The position numbers were made by a program, and so were the translations under genes. From CAVRJC01 sp963721435 (GTDB taxonomy: Bacteria; Actinomycetota; Acidimicrobiia; IMCC26256; DASPTH01): a DNA stretch of 64,000 bases. The notes beneath the pieces are model-generated. The model was given only the letters and a program-made list of their open reading frames with translations, made no database searches and was not told the DNA's origin. The stretch covers positions 1 to 64,000 of the forward strand of contig CAVRJC010000003.1 in assembly GCA_963721435.1 (NCBI GenBank), in the 5' to 3' direction. This document shows, one piece after another, positions 7,999 through 16,851 of this stretch (its first letter is position 1; every line of letters begins with the position of its first letter).

Positions 7999-9715
7999 GT
8001 GGGGAGTGCGCTCGACTCGTTGCCGCGACCGTTCGTGATCCGCGATGAGCTCCTCGGGGCACTACGCGTTGCCCTCGGTGCAGCCGGGTTTCCCGAGCCG
8101 TCCGACGGCGTCGCGCTGACCGCGCCGAAGGACTCCGGCCACGGCGATTTCACGACCAACGTCGCGCTGCAGCTCGCGAAGCCGGTCGGCATGGCACCGC
8201 GCGACGTCGCGGCCAAGATCGTGGTCGCGCTCGAAGCCGAGCGGCCCGGGCATCTGGAGCGGGCCGAGATCGCGGGCCCCGGGTTCATCAACCTGTACCT
8301 CTCGCCGACCTGGCTGTACGAGGTGCTCCGCGCCGTGGTCGCGCGAGGCGAGCAGTACGGCCACGGGCGCGCCCTCGCGGGCCAGCGGATCAACCTCGAG
8401 TTCGTGTCGGCCAACCCGACCGGGCCCATCCACGCCGGCGCCGGGCGGTGGGTGGCCGTCGGTGACGCGCTCGCCAACCTCCTCGCGGCCGAAGGTGCCG
8501 TGGTGCACCGCGAGTACTACCTCAACGATGCGGGCAACCAGCTCGACACCTTCGCGGCGTCGCTGCTCGCGCGCGTGCGGGACGAGGAGCTCCCCGACGA
8601 CGGCTACCAGGGCGAGTACGTCACGGAGATGGCGGCGCGGCTGCGCGCGGAGCTCGGTGACGACGTGACCCTCGACGACGCGCGCGAGTGGGGCTACCAG
8701 GACGCCGTGCGCGGCCTGACCGAAGACCTCGGGCGAATCGGCGTGCACTTCGACACGTGGTTCTCGGAGCGGACGCTGCACGCAGATGGCGCGGTCGATC
8801 GTGCGCTCGACGACCTCCGTGCGCCGCGGCGTGCTCTACGAGCAGGACGGCGCCACGTGGCTGCGGTCGAGCGACCTCGGCGACCAGCGCGACCGCGTGC
8901 TGGTGAAGTCCGACGGCACGTCCACCTACCTCCTGCCCGACATCGCGTACCACCGCAGCAAGTACGAACGCGGCTGGGAGCACCTCATCGACATCTGGGG
9001 GGCCGACCACCACGGCCAGGTGAAGTCGCTCCAGGTCGCGATGGAGGCCCTCGGCTATCCGGCGGGCGAGCCCGAGGTGCTGCTCGGGCAGCTCGTGAAG
9101 CTCGAGCGCGGTGGCGAGCTCGTGCGCTTGTCGAAGCGCGCCGGCAACATCATCACCCTCGCCGACATCCTCGACGAGGTCGATCCCGACGTCGCCCGGC
9201 TCACCTTCCTCTTGCAGAGCATCGACACACAGCAGACCTTCGACCTCGACCTTGTCACGTCGCAGTCGATGGAGAATCCCGTCTACTACGTGCAGTACGC
9301 GCACGCCCGCATCGCTTCGATCGGCCGCCGCGCCGCCGAGCGTGGCGTCACGCGGCTCCCGATCCTCGACGCCGACCTCGCGCCGCTCACCCACGACCGG
9401 GAGCTGGAGCTGCTGCGCGCGCTGGCGGCGTACCCCGACGTCGTCGCCGAGGCGGCCGCGTTGCGGGCGCCCCACCGGATCACCACCTGGGTGCGCGACT
9501 TCGCCAAGGAGTTCCACGGCTTCTACCGCGACTGCCGCGTCATCTCCGACGACATCCCGCTCACGCAGGCACGGCTGTGGCTGGCGGAGGCGTGTCGCCT
9601 CGGTCTCGCCAGCGCGCTCGCGATCCTCGGCGTGCACGCGCCCGACGAGATGCACCGGCTGTCCGCAGACGACTCGGGCGACGAGTTCGATGCCAACGGG
9701 GAGAACGACGCGTGA
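7999..9715 (+). CDS. argS: arginyl-tRNA synthetase (frameshifted near 8823)
   Basis: Class I aminoacyl-tRNA synthetase that charges tRNA-Arg. The first frame holds the N-terminal domain (GHGDFTTNVALQLAK) and the active site (SANPTGPIHAGAGR, a HIGH variant). The second frame continues with VLYEQDGATWLRSSDLGD, VLVKSDGTSTYLLPDIAYH, the KMSKS-like LSKRAGN, and an anticodon-binding domain to FDANGENDA. The frames meet at 8815-8830: deleting one C in gcgccgcgg gives LRARGVLYE and a 571-residue protein, normal for the family. The first frame happens to read on openly into lysA. Because the gene is essential, a sequence error is the likeliest cause. It overlaps lysA by GTGA. The GTG start has no good ribosome-binding site. 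Confidence 0.93.
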
Positions 9716-11049
9716 GCGCCGACGATCCCATCGACCTCGGGCTCCTGCCGGGATCGTCGACTGTCGACGAACGCGGGCACCTCGTGATCGGCGGCAGCGA
9801 CCTCGAGCAGCTCGCTGGGGTGTTCGGCACACCTCTGTATGTGTACGACGAAGAAGAGGTGGTGGCGCGGTGCCGCGCCTACGCCGAGGCGTTCGGTGCC
9901 GATGCCGTCGCCTACGCCGCGAAGGCGTTCCTCTGCGGGGCGATGGCCCGGATCGTGGCGCGGGAGGGCCTCGCGCTCGACGTCGCCACCGGGGGTGAGG
10001 CGTTTCTCGCGCAGCGGGCCGGCTTCCCGCCGTCGCGCATGGTCTTCCACGGCAACGACAAGTCGGAGAACGAGCTGCGCACCGCGCTGACCATCGGCGT
10101 CGGCCGGTTGGTCGTCGACTCCTTCGACGAGCTCGATCGCATCGAGGCACTGGTACAGGTTGGCCTGCGCCCACCACGCGTCCTCGTGCGCGTCACGCCC
10201 GGGGTCGAGGCGCACACCCACGATTACATCGCGACCGGCGCCGACGACTCGAAGTTCGGGTTCACGGTGGCAACCGGGGCGGCGCGCGACGCTGCGGTGC
10301 GGGTCGCGAAGAGCGACTCGATGGAGCTGGTGGGCTTGCACTGCCACATCGGCTCGCAGATCCTGCTGCTCGAGCCGTTCGCACGCGCGGCTGAGGTGGT
10401 CGCGGAGCTCGCAGCCGAGGTCGCTCGTATCACCGGTGAGCCCATCGACGAGATCAACCTCGGTGGCGGCCTCGGTGTCGCGTACACCGCCGACGACACC
10501 GACGCGCCGTCGATCGTGGAGTACGCCGCGTTCGTGCGCGCCGGCTTCGACACCGCGTGCGCGCACGCGGGTCTCGACCCCGCGCCGCGGCTCACAGTCG
10601 AGGCCGGTCGGTCGATCGTCGGCCCCGCCGCGGTCACGCTCTACACCGTCGGCACCATCAAGGAGATCCCATCGGTGCGCACGTATGTCGCGGTCGACGG
10701 TGGGATGAGCGACAACCCGCGCCCGGCCACCTACGGCGCGCGGTACGAGGCGTTCGTGCCCGCGCGCGCGGGCGCGGCGCGACCGTGGGTCGTCACGGTC
10801 GCGGGGAAGCACTGCGAGCAGGGTGACCTGCTCGTGCGCGACGCGCACGTCCCCGCCGACCTCGTTGTCGGCGATGTCCTCGCGACGCCGGTCACCGGCG
10901 CGTACACGCACTCGATGTCGTCGAACTACAACCTGGTGCCGCGTCCCGCGGTCGTGTTCGTACGCGACGGCCACGCGCGCGTCGTGGTCCGACGTGAGAC
11001 CTTCGAGGATCTCGTCGCGCGCGACGTGAATGAGGAAGAGGCCGACTGA
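9712..11049 (+). CDS. lysA: diaminopimelate decarboxylase
   Basis: 445 residues, a PLP enzyme of the alanine-racemase fold that makes L-lysine from meso-diaminopimelate. VAYAAKAF holds the Schiff-base lysine. CHIGSQI, the phosphate-binding INLGGGLGVAY, VEAGRSIVGPA and the C-terminal CEQGDLL and GAYTHSMSSNYN motifs are all present. The GTG start overlaps the argS stop (GTGA), and hom starts one base after the stop, so argS-lysA-hom-thrC form a tight operon. The order argS-lysA-hom-thrC is frequent in Actinomycetota. Confidence 0.96.
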   Translation: MSADDPIDLGLLPGSSTVDERGHLVIGGSDLEQLAGVFGTPLYVYDEEEVVARCRAYAEAFGADAVAYAAKAFLCGAMARIVAREGLALDVATGGEAFLAQRAGFPPSRMVFHGNDKSENELRTALTIGVGRLVVDSFDELDRIEALVQVGLRPPRVLVRVTPGVEAHTHDYIATGADDSKFGFTVATGAARDAAVRVAKSDSMELVGLHCHIGSQILLLEPFARAAEVVAELAAEVARITGEPIDEINLGGGLGVAYTADDTDAPSIVEYAAFVRAGFDTACAHAGLDPAPRLTVEAGRSIVGPAAVTLYTVGTIKEIPSVRTYVAVDGGMSDNPRPATYGARYEAFVPARAGAARPWVVTVAGKHCEQGDLLVRDAHVPADLVVGDVLATPVTGAYTHSMSSNYNLVPRPAVVFVRDGHARVVVRRETFEDLVARDVNEEEAD

Positions 11050-11050
11050 C

Positions 11051-12340
11051 ATGGACGACCGCGTACGCATCGGCGTGTTGGGCTGCGGCAACGTGGGCAG
11101 CGCGCTCGTGCGACTCATCCACGAGCACGCCGACGTGATCGAGGCGCGCGCGGGCGTCCCGCTCGAAGTCACGCGCGTCGCCGTGCGCGACACGAGCAAG
11201 GACCGCGGCCTCCCGCTGCCCGCGCGCTGCTTCACCGATGATCCCGGCGAAGTGGTCGGCGATCCCGAGGTCGACATCGTCGTCGAGGTCATCGGCGGGA
11301 TCGAGCCGCCGCGCGCGCTCATCGTCGAAGCGTTGATGGGTGGCAAGCCCGTCGTCACCGCGAACAAGGAGCTGATCGCGAGCTACGGGCGCGAGCTGTT
11401 CGAGACCGCGGAGGGCGCGGGCGTCGACATCCTCTTCGAGGCCTCCGTCGGTGGCGGCATCCCGCTCATCCGCCCGTTGCGCGAATCGCTCGCCGGCGAC
11501 CGCATCCGCCGCGTCATGGGGATCGTGAACGGCACGACCAACTACATCCTGACGCGCATGGCCGACGCCGGCGCGACCTTCTCCGATGCGCTCGACGAAG
11601 CCCAACGCCTCGGCTTCGCGGAGCCCGACCCGACCGCCGACGTCGACGGGTTCGACGCGGCGGCCAAGGCGGCGATCATCGCGTCGATCGCCTTCGGCGC
11701 GCGCGTGGTCACCGCCGACGTGTACCGCGAGGGGATCCGTGACATCACCGCCGACGACATCCAGTCGGCCGCGGATCTCGGCTACGTCGTGAAGCTGCTC
11801 GCAGTTGCCGAAGATCTCGACGGCGAAGTCGCGGTGCGCGTCCATCCGGCGATGGTGCCGCTCCGCCACCCGCTCGCCTCGGTGCGCGACTCGTTCAACG
11901 CGGTGTTCATCGAAGGCGACGCGGTGGGTGAGCTCATGCTCTACGGCCGCGGCGCCGGCGGTGCGCCGACCGCGTCGGCGGTGCTCGGCGACCTGGTCGA
12001 TGCGGCCAAGAACCTGGTCGAGGGCCGGAAGGGCGCCACGATGGGCACGCTGGCCCCCAAGCCGATCCGGCCGATCGACGAGGTCGAGTCGCAGTTCTAT
12101 CTTCTGCTCGAAGTCGCCGACCGCCCGGGAGTGCTCGCGGCGATCGCGACCGAGTTCGGTCGTCACGGTGTGTCGATCCGGTCGATGCAGCAGCGGGGGA
12201 TCGGTGACGATGCGCGCCTCATCTTCGTGACCCACAAGGCGCGGGAAGCCGATCTGCGCGCGACCGTGGGCGCGCTCGAGGGAGTCGACCAGGTGCACCG
12301 AGTGGGCTCGGTGCTGCGGGTCATGGGTGAAGAGGAGTGA
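11051..12340 (+). CDS. hom: homoserine dehydrogenase
   Basis: 429 residues, converting aspartate semialdehyde to homoserine with NAD(P)H. The N-terminal Rossmann motif is GVLGCGNVGSALV. TANKELIA and VGGGIPLIRPLRESLAGD with GIVNGTTNYILTRM mark the catalytic domain. A C-terminal ACT domain (FYLLLEVADRPGVLAAIATE onward) is the expected site of threonine feedback inhibition. The ATG at 11051 follows the lysA stop directly, with gaggaagagg as a likely ribosome-binding site inside the lysA 3' end. Confidence 0.96.
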   Translation: MDDRVRIGVLGCGNVGSALVRLIHEHADVIEARAGVPLEVTRVAVRDTSKDRGLPLPARCFTDDPGEVVGDPEVDIVVEVIGGIEPPRALIVEALMGGKPVVTANKELIASYGRELFETAEGAGVDILFEASVGGGIPLIRPLRESLAGDRIRRVMGIVNGTTNYILTRMADAGATFSDALDEAQRLGFAEPDPTADVDGFDAAAKAAIIASIAFGARVVTADVYREGIRDITADDIQSAADLGYVVKLLAVAEDLDGEVAVRVHPAMVPLRHPLASVRDSFNAVFIEGDAVGELMLYGRGAGGAPTASAVLGDLVDAAKNLVEGRKGATMGTLAPKPIRPIDEVESQFYLLLEVADRPGVLAAIATEFGRHGVSIRSMQQRGIGDDARLIFVTHKAREADLRATVGALEGVDQVHRVGSVLRVMGEEE

Positions 12341-12344
12341 CGGC

Positions 12345-13406
12345 GTGACGGTGTCCGCGTGGCCAGGGCTCATCGAGGCGTACCGGGAGTTCCTCCCCGT
12401 CACCGACTCGACGCCCGTGGTCACCCTGCTCGAAGGCAACACGCCGCTCCTCGACGCGCCGCGGATCGCCCAGCGCGCGGGCGTGGCACGGGTGTTCCTC
12501 AAGGTCGAAGGGCTCAACCCCACCGGCTCGTTCAAGGACCGCGGCATGACGATGGCGATCTCCACCGCGGTCGAGCGCGGGGCGAAGGTCGCGATCTGCG
12601 CCTCCACGGGTAATACATCTGCGTCGGCGGCTGCCTACGCGGCCCGCGCCGGCATGGTGTGTGCAGTTGTGATACCGGAAGGGCAGATCGCGCTCGGGAA
12701 GCTCGCCCAGGCATTGATCCACGGCGCCCGGGTGGTGCCGATCACCGGCAACTTCGACCACGCGCTCGAGATCGTGCGGGAGCTCGGGGAGCGGCCCGGG
12801 GTGGAAGTCGTGAACTCGGTGAACCCGGTGCGGATCGAGGGACAGAAGACGGCGGCGTTCGAGATCGTCGACGTGCTCGGCGACGCGCCCCATGCCCACT
12901 GCATCCCCGTCGGCAACGCGGGCAACATCACCGCGTACTGGCGCGGTTACTCCGAGTACGCGGCCATCGGCCGGGCGACGCGCGCGCCGCGCATGCTCGG
13001 GTGGCAGGCCGCCGGCGCTGCGCCCATCGTGCTCGGCGAGCCGGTGCTGCACCCGGAGACGCTCGCGACCGCGATCCAGATCGGGAACCCCGCGTCGTGG
13101 GACGGCGCGGTCGCGGCGCGCGACGAGTCCGGCGGGCACATCGGCGCGGTCAGCGACGGCGACATCATCGAGGCGTACCGAATGCTCGCGGCCGACGAGG
13201 GATGCTTCGTGGAGCCCGCGTCGGCCGCATCGGTCGCGGGCTTGCTCCGCGCTGCCGTCGACGGCCGGGTCGCGCCCGACGAGACGATCGTGTGCACGGT
13301 CACCGGCCACGGGCTCAAAGACCCACAGCGCGCGATCAATGAGGTGCAGGTCGGCCACGCGGTGCCTGCCAGCTCGCTCGCGGTCGCCGCCGCGCTCGAG
13401 CTGTAG
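12345..13406 (+). CDS. thrC: threonine synthase
   Basis: 353 residues, a fold-type II PLP enzyme that converts O-phosphohomoserine to threonine. Lys64 in NPTGSFKDRGM is the PLP lysine. STGNTSASAAAYAARAG and PVGNAGNITAYWRGY are the substrate and phosphate loops. The GTG at 12345 has gaagaggag 8 bases upstream; the frame is open a few codons further but no better start exists. The substrate requires a homoserine kinase, yet no GHMP-kinase thrB lies next to it, unlike the usual hom-thrC-thrB order. Confidence 0.96.
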   Translation: MTVSAWPGLIEAYREFLPVTDSTPVVTLLEGNTPLLDAPRIAQRAGVARVFLKVEGLNPTGSFKDRGMTMAISTAVERGAKVAICASTGNTSASAAAYAARAGMVCAVVIPEGQIALGKLAQALIHGARVVPITGNFDHALEIVRELGERPGVEVVNSVNPVRIEGQKTAAFEIVDVLGDAPHAHCIPVGNAGNITAYWRGYSEYAAIGRATRAPRMLGWQAAGAAPIVLGEPVLHPETLATAIQIGNPASWDGAVAARDESGGHIGAVSDGDIIEAYRMLAADEGCFVEPASAASVAGLLRAAVDGRVAPDETIVCTVTGHGLKDPQRAINEVQVGHAVPASSLAVAAALEL

Positions 13407-13408
13407 GG

Positions 13409-14185
13409 ATGGCGACCGCACTCGTCACGGGGGCGTCGGCCGGTATCGGACGCGAGTTCGCCCGGCAGCTCTCGGTGCGCAAGCACGACGTCGTCCTCGT
13501 GGCGCGGGACGGTGAACGACTCGATGCCCTCGCGCACGACCTCGAGCGCGCGTACGGCACATCACCTGAACCGCTGCCCGCCGACCTCGTCAGTGCGGAG
13601 GGGCTCGCGGCCGTCGAGGCGCGGATCGCGGAGGCCGACCGTCCCGTCGACATCGTGGTGAACAACGCCGGGTTCACCACCTTCGGCCAGTTCTCCGAGA
13701 TCGACATCGACCGCGAGGAGGACGAGATCCGGCTCAACGTGCTCGCGCTGGTGCGGCTCACGCATGCCGCACTCGCGGTCATGGAGCCCCGGGGCGCGGG
13801 CGCGGTCGTGAACGTGTCGTCGCTGGCCGCGTACCAGCCGTCGCCGACCAGCGCGACCTACAGCGCGACCAAGGCATTCGTGAACAGCTTCACCCAGGCG
13901 GTGCACGAAGAGGCGCGCACGCGTGGTGTCGACGTGCTCCTCGTCTGCCCCGGGTACACGCACACCGAGTTCCACGCGCGGGCCGGGCTCGGCGCGCTGG
14001 GTGCGCCCGAGTTCTTCTGGCAGACCCCGGAGCAAGTGGTCACCGCGGCGCTGCGCGATCTCGACCGCGGTCGCGCGGTCAGCTTCCCGGGTGCGCTGAA
14101 CCGCACGCTGGCCGCGGTCTCGAGCATCACTCCCGCGGGTGTCACCCGGCGCGCCGCCGGGATCGTGGTCAAGCGCAGTCACTAG
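13409..14185 (+). CDS. short-chain dehydrogenase/reductase (DltE-like)
   Basis: 258 residues. VTGASAGIGREFARQL is the cofactor motif and LVARDGERL suggests an NADP preference (Arg after the second strand). NNAGF and the catalytic NVSSLAAY...YSATKAF are intact. The sequence resembles the COG0300 DltE-like SDR group found in many actinobacteria; the substrate is unknown. The ATG lies 2 bases after the thrC stop, so it is probably the last gene of the operon although its chemistry has no evident link to threonine synthesis. Confidence 0.85.
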   Translation: MATALVTGASAGIGREFARQLSVRKHDVVLVARDGERLDALAHDLERAYGTSPEPLPADLVSAEGLAAVEARIAEADRPVDIVVNNAGFTTFGQFSEIDIDREEDEIRLNVLALVRLTHAALAVMEPRGAGAVVNVSSLAAYQPSPTSATYSATKAFVNSFTQAVHEEARTRGVDVLLVCPGYTHTEFHARAGLGALGAPEFFWQTPEQVVTAALRDLDRGRAVSFPGALNRTLAAVSSITPAGVTRRAAGIVVKRSH

Positions 14186-14205
14186 CACCGGCCGCTCGGG
14201 CACCG

Positions 14206-15393
14206 TCAATTCGCGGCGAGCCGGTACAGGCCCTTGCTCTGGGAGAGCACGAGGAGCTCGCGGTTGCGCTGCTCACCGAAGGTGGAGACGGATTCGGTCG
14301 TCGGACCGAGGTTCACGGCGGTGTACGAGCCGTTGGCTCGGGGCGCGAGGGCCCGGATGGCGCCGGTGCAGTAGTCGGTGAACACGTACATCCCGCGCAG
14401 CGCGGCGATGGCACGCCCCCGGTAGACGTAGCCGCCGGTGACCGAGCAGGAGCCGTCGTCGTGCGAGTACTCGAAGACCGGCGGCTCACTCGACGCTGCC
14501 GCGGTGCCCGAGAACGGGTGGGTCCCTTCGAGCCGGTTCCACCCGAAGTTCACGCCCCGGCCCGCGTCGCGGCCGTCGACCGCCGCGGCGTGATCGATCT
14601 CCTCCCACGCGTCCTGGCCGACGTCACCGATCCACAGGTCGCCGGTCTGCGAGTCGAAGGTGAAGCGCCACGGGTTGCGCAGCCCGTATGACCAGATCTC
14701 GCCCCGTGCGCCGGGCTGGCCCACGAACGGGTTGTCGGGCGGCACGGTGTACGACGACGTGCCGTGCGGCGTCGGGTCGATGCGGAGGATCTTGCCGAGC
14801 AGCGTGGCGAGCGACTGCGCGTTGCCGCCGGCGGCGTGCCCCGTGCCGCGGTCGCCGGCACCACCGCCGTCGCCCAGCGCGATGTAGAGCATCCCGTCGG
14901 GGCCGAACACGAGTTGCCCGCCGTTGTGGTTGCTCTGTGGCTGGGCAACGCTCAGCACGACTCGGCGCGAGCTCGTGACGACCGTTCGCGCGCGCATCGC
15001 ATATTCCACGACCTGGGTGGTGCCGGACCGGTCGGTGTAGTCGAGATAGAGGTGCGCACCGTCCGGTGCGAACGCGAGGCCGAGCAGTCCCTGCTCGCCG
15101 CCGTTCTGGCTCACGTCGGCGCTGATGTCGAGTACCGGCGTCGGCGCCATCTTCCCGCCGCGCACGACGCGCACGGTGCCGGCCTGCTCGGTGAGGTAGA
15201 TGCCCGCGTCGCCCGCCCGCTGCGCGATCGCGGTGCCGTTGACCGGCGTGGCGACGAGCGTGAGCTTCACCGCGGGGTTGCGGGCCGCCGCGGCCGGGGC
15301 CATGGGGCTGCCGAGGGCCGCGCCGAGCGCGAGCAACGCACCGGCCGCGAGCGTTCGCACGGTGACCACAAGTACCCGCCTCACGAGTCGCAT
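14206..15393 (-). CDS. secreted PQQ-dependent sugar (aldose) dehydrogenase family protein
   Basis: 395 residues from the ATG at 15393, starting with MRLVRRVLVVTVRTLAAGAL and an Ala-rich signal peptide (cleavage near PAAAARN). A six-bladed beta-propeller follows: GEQGLLGLAFAPDG, QSNHNGGQLVFGPDGMLYI, ALGDGGGAGD, EIWSYGLRNPWRF, LWIGDVGQDAWEEID and VTGGYVYRG are landmarks of the Gdh/YliI-like soluble PQQ glucose/aldose dehydrogenase family. It is exported and likely extracytoplasmic. Many family members are unverified for PQQ binding. An open frame continues 2.5 kb upstream in the same register, but that is a G+C artefact over apgM and rho. Confidence 0.88.
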   Translation of the reverse strand: MRLVRRVLVVTVRTLAAGALLALGAALGSPMAPAAAARNPAVKLTLVATPVNGTAIAQRAGDAGIYLTEQAGTVRVVRGGKMAPTPVLDISADVSQNGGEQGLLGLAFAPDGAHLYLDYTDRSGTTQVVEYAMRARTVVTSSRRVVLSVAQPQSNHNGGQLVFGPDGMLYIALGDGGGAGDRGTGHAAGGNAQSLATLLGKILRIDPTPHGTSSYTVPPDNPFVGQPGARGEIWSYGLRNPWRFTFDSQTGDLWIGDVGQDAWEEIDHAAAVDGRDAGRGVNFGWNRLEGTHPFSGTAAASSEPPVFEYSHDDGSCSVTGGYVYRGRAIAALRGMYVFTDYCTGAIRALAPRANGSYTAVNLGPTTESVSTFGEQRNRELLVLSQSKGLYRLAAN

Positions 15394-15459
15394 CGCACGG
15401 TCACGGTACCGGCGCGGGTCTCTTCCGAGTTCGCGAGGACCGTCGCGGACGCTTCCTCG

Positions 15460-15465
15460 TACTAT
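15460..15465 (+). promoter_or_regulatory. -10 hexamer TACTAT, probable leaderless start of the ApgM-like gene
   Basis: TACTAT ends 6 bases before the ATG at 15472, with gggcac between. Transcription would start at or next to the A of ATG. No -35 consensus is visible. Confidence 0.5.
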
Positions 15466-15471
15466 GGGCAC

Positions 15472-16623
15472 ATGAAGTACGTGGTGTTGGTTCCCGACGG
15501 CTGCGCCGACGAACCGCTCGCCGAGCTCGACGGCCGCACGCCCCTCGAGGCCGCGCACATGCCGAACCTCGCCGCGCTCGCCGCCCGGGGCGAAGTCGGG
15601 CTCACCGACGTGATCCCGGCGGGGCTCCCGCCGGGCAGCGACGTCGGGAACCTCGCGATCCTCGGCTACGACCCCGCGCTGTACCACACCGGCCGCGCGC
15701 CGATCGAGGCCGCGGCCATGGGCATCGATCTCGCACCCGACGAAGTCGCGTACCGCTGCAATCTCGTCACGGTCGACGACGGGATCATGGTCGACTTCGC
15801 GGCGGGCCATCTCACGAGTGAGCAGAGCCACCCGATCATCGCCGCGCTCGACGCCGCGCTCGGCGACGGCCGCAACGGCGTGCGCTTCCATCCCGGTGTC
15901 GAGTACCGCCACATCTGTGTGGTGCCGCGTGAGCTCGGCGAGGCCGAGTGCGTTCCGCCGCACGATCTCACCGGTCAGGCCGCGGTCCTCCCCACCGGGC
16001 CCGCAGCCGAGCAGTTGATCGCGTTGATGGAGGCGTCGCGCCCGGTGGTGCGCGCCGCCGCGGCCGAGGTCGGATCGATCGCGACGCAGATCTGGCTGTG
16101 GGGCCAGGGCGTGCGCCCGCGGATCCCCGGCTTCGTCGAGACCTACGGCGTCGACGGGCGACTGTCGTCCGCGGTCGACCTGGTGCGCGGGCTCGGTGTG
16201 CTGAGCGGTATCGAAGTCGTCGACGTGCCCGGCGCCACCGCCGGGTTCGACACTGACTACGTCGCCCAGCGCGACGCGGCGATCATGTCGCTCGCTGACC
16301 GCGACTTCTTCCTGCTGCACGTCGAGGCAACCGACGAAGCCGGGCATCAGGGCGCGGTCGACGAGAAAGTGACGTCGCTCGAGCGCTGGGACGCCGAGAT
16401 CATCGGGCCGCTCGTCGACGCGCTCGACGGCACGCCGTTCCGGATCCTGCTCATGCCCGACCACGCGACGCCCTGTGCGGCGCGTACGCACACGTCGGAT
16501 CCCGTGCCTTACCTTCTCTACGACTCCGAGGTGGCGGGTCCCGGCGGTGAGTACTCGGAACGCGGCGTCGCGGGAACGACGCCCGTCGTCGCGCACGAGC
16601 TGATGGCGCGCCTTCTCAAGTAG
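15472..16623 (+). CDS. apgM: ApgM-type 2,3-BPG-independent phosphoglycerate mutase homologue / proposed homoserine kinase
   Basis: 383 residues of the alkaline-phosphatase superfamily. Metal and catalytic positions are visible: VPDGCADEPL at the N-terminus, Ser56 in GLPPGSDVGNLAILGYD, the FHPGVEYRHI segment, VEATDEAGHQG and MPDHATP. The family holds both archaeal-type phosphoglycerate mutases and a bacterial subgroup proposed to be an alternative homoserine kinase, because it occurs beside threonine genes in genomes lacking thrB. Here it lies about 2 kb from hom-thrC with no thrB in view, and a conventional gpmA lies at 51952-52704. Both facts favour the kinase role, but this is inference. 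The symbol reflects family only. Confidence 0.85.
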   Translation: MKYVVLVPDGCADEPLAELDGRTPLEAAHMPNLAALAARGEVGLTDVIPAGLPPGSDVGNLAILGYDPALYHTGRAPIEAAAMGIDLAPDEVAYRCNLVTVDDGIMVDFAAGHLTSEQSHPIIAALDAALGDGRNGVRFHPGVEYRHICVVPRELGEAECVPPHDLTGQAAVLPTGPAAEQLIALMEASRPVVRAAAAEVGSIATQIWLWGQGVRPRIPGFVETYGVDGRLSSAVDLVRGLGVLSGIEVVDVPGATAGFDTDYVAQRDAAIMSLADRDFFLLHVEATDEAGHQGAVDEKVTSLERWDAEIIGPLVDALDGTPFRILLMPDHATPCAARTHTSDPVPYLLYDSEVAGPGGEYSERGVAGTTPVVAHELMARLLK

Positions 16624-16641
16624 CGCCTTTCTCTCGAGTGT

Positions 16642-16670
16642 TTGCTCGGGGGTGGGGGCGACGGTAGAGT
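16642..16670 (+). promoter_or_regulatory. probable rho promoter
   Basis: TTGCTC (16642-16647) and TAGAGT (16665-16670) are separated by 17 bases, a good sigma70-type arrangement. It would give rho a leader of about 175 nt, which leaves room for the autogenous control known for rho in other bacteria. Confidence 0.5.
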
Positions 16671-16851
16671 GAAGACACCGCCGGTCGGTGCAGCGCCCTC
16701 TTTCGGGCCCCCCGACCCGGTTCCCGAGATTCGCGTCTGATTCTCGACGGCGGTTTTTCCATCTTTTCCGTTCTCGGGGGCGTCGATGCCGTCGAGGCTG
16801 ACAATCGGGTCCGATGCCCGGGCACTCGGCCGGACCGAGGGAGAGCACCAC

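Noticed and set aside
7999..11049. Apparent ArgS-LysA fusion protein
   Set aside because: The middle part is out-of-frame argS sequence with Arg-rich nonsense; the two genes overlap by GTGA and are separate.
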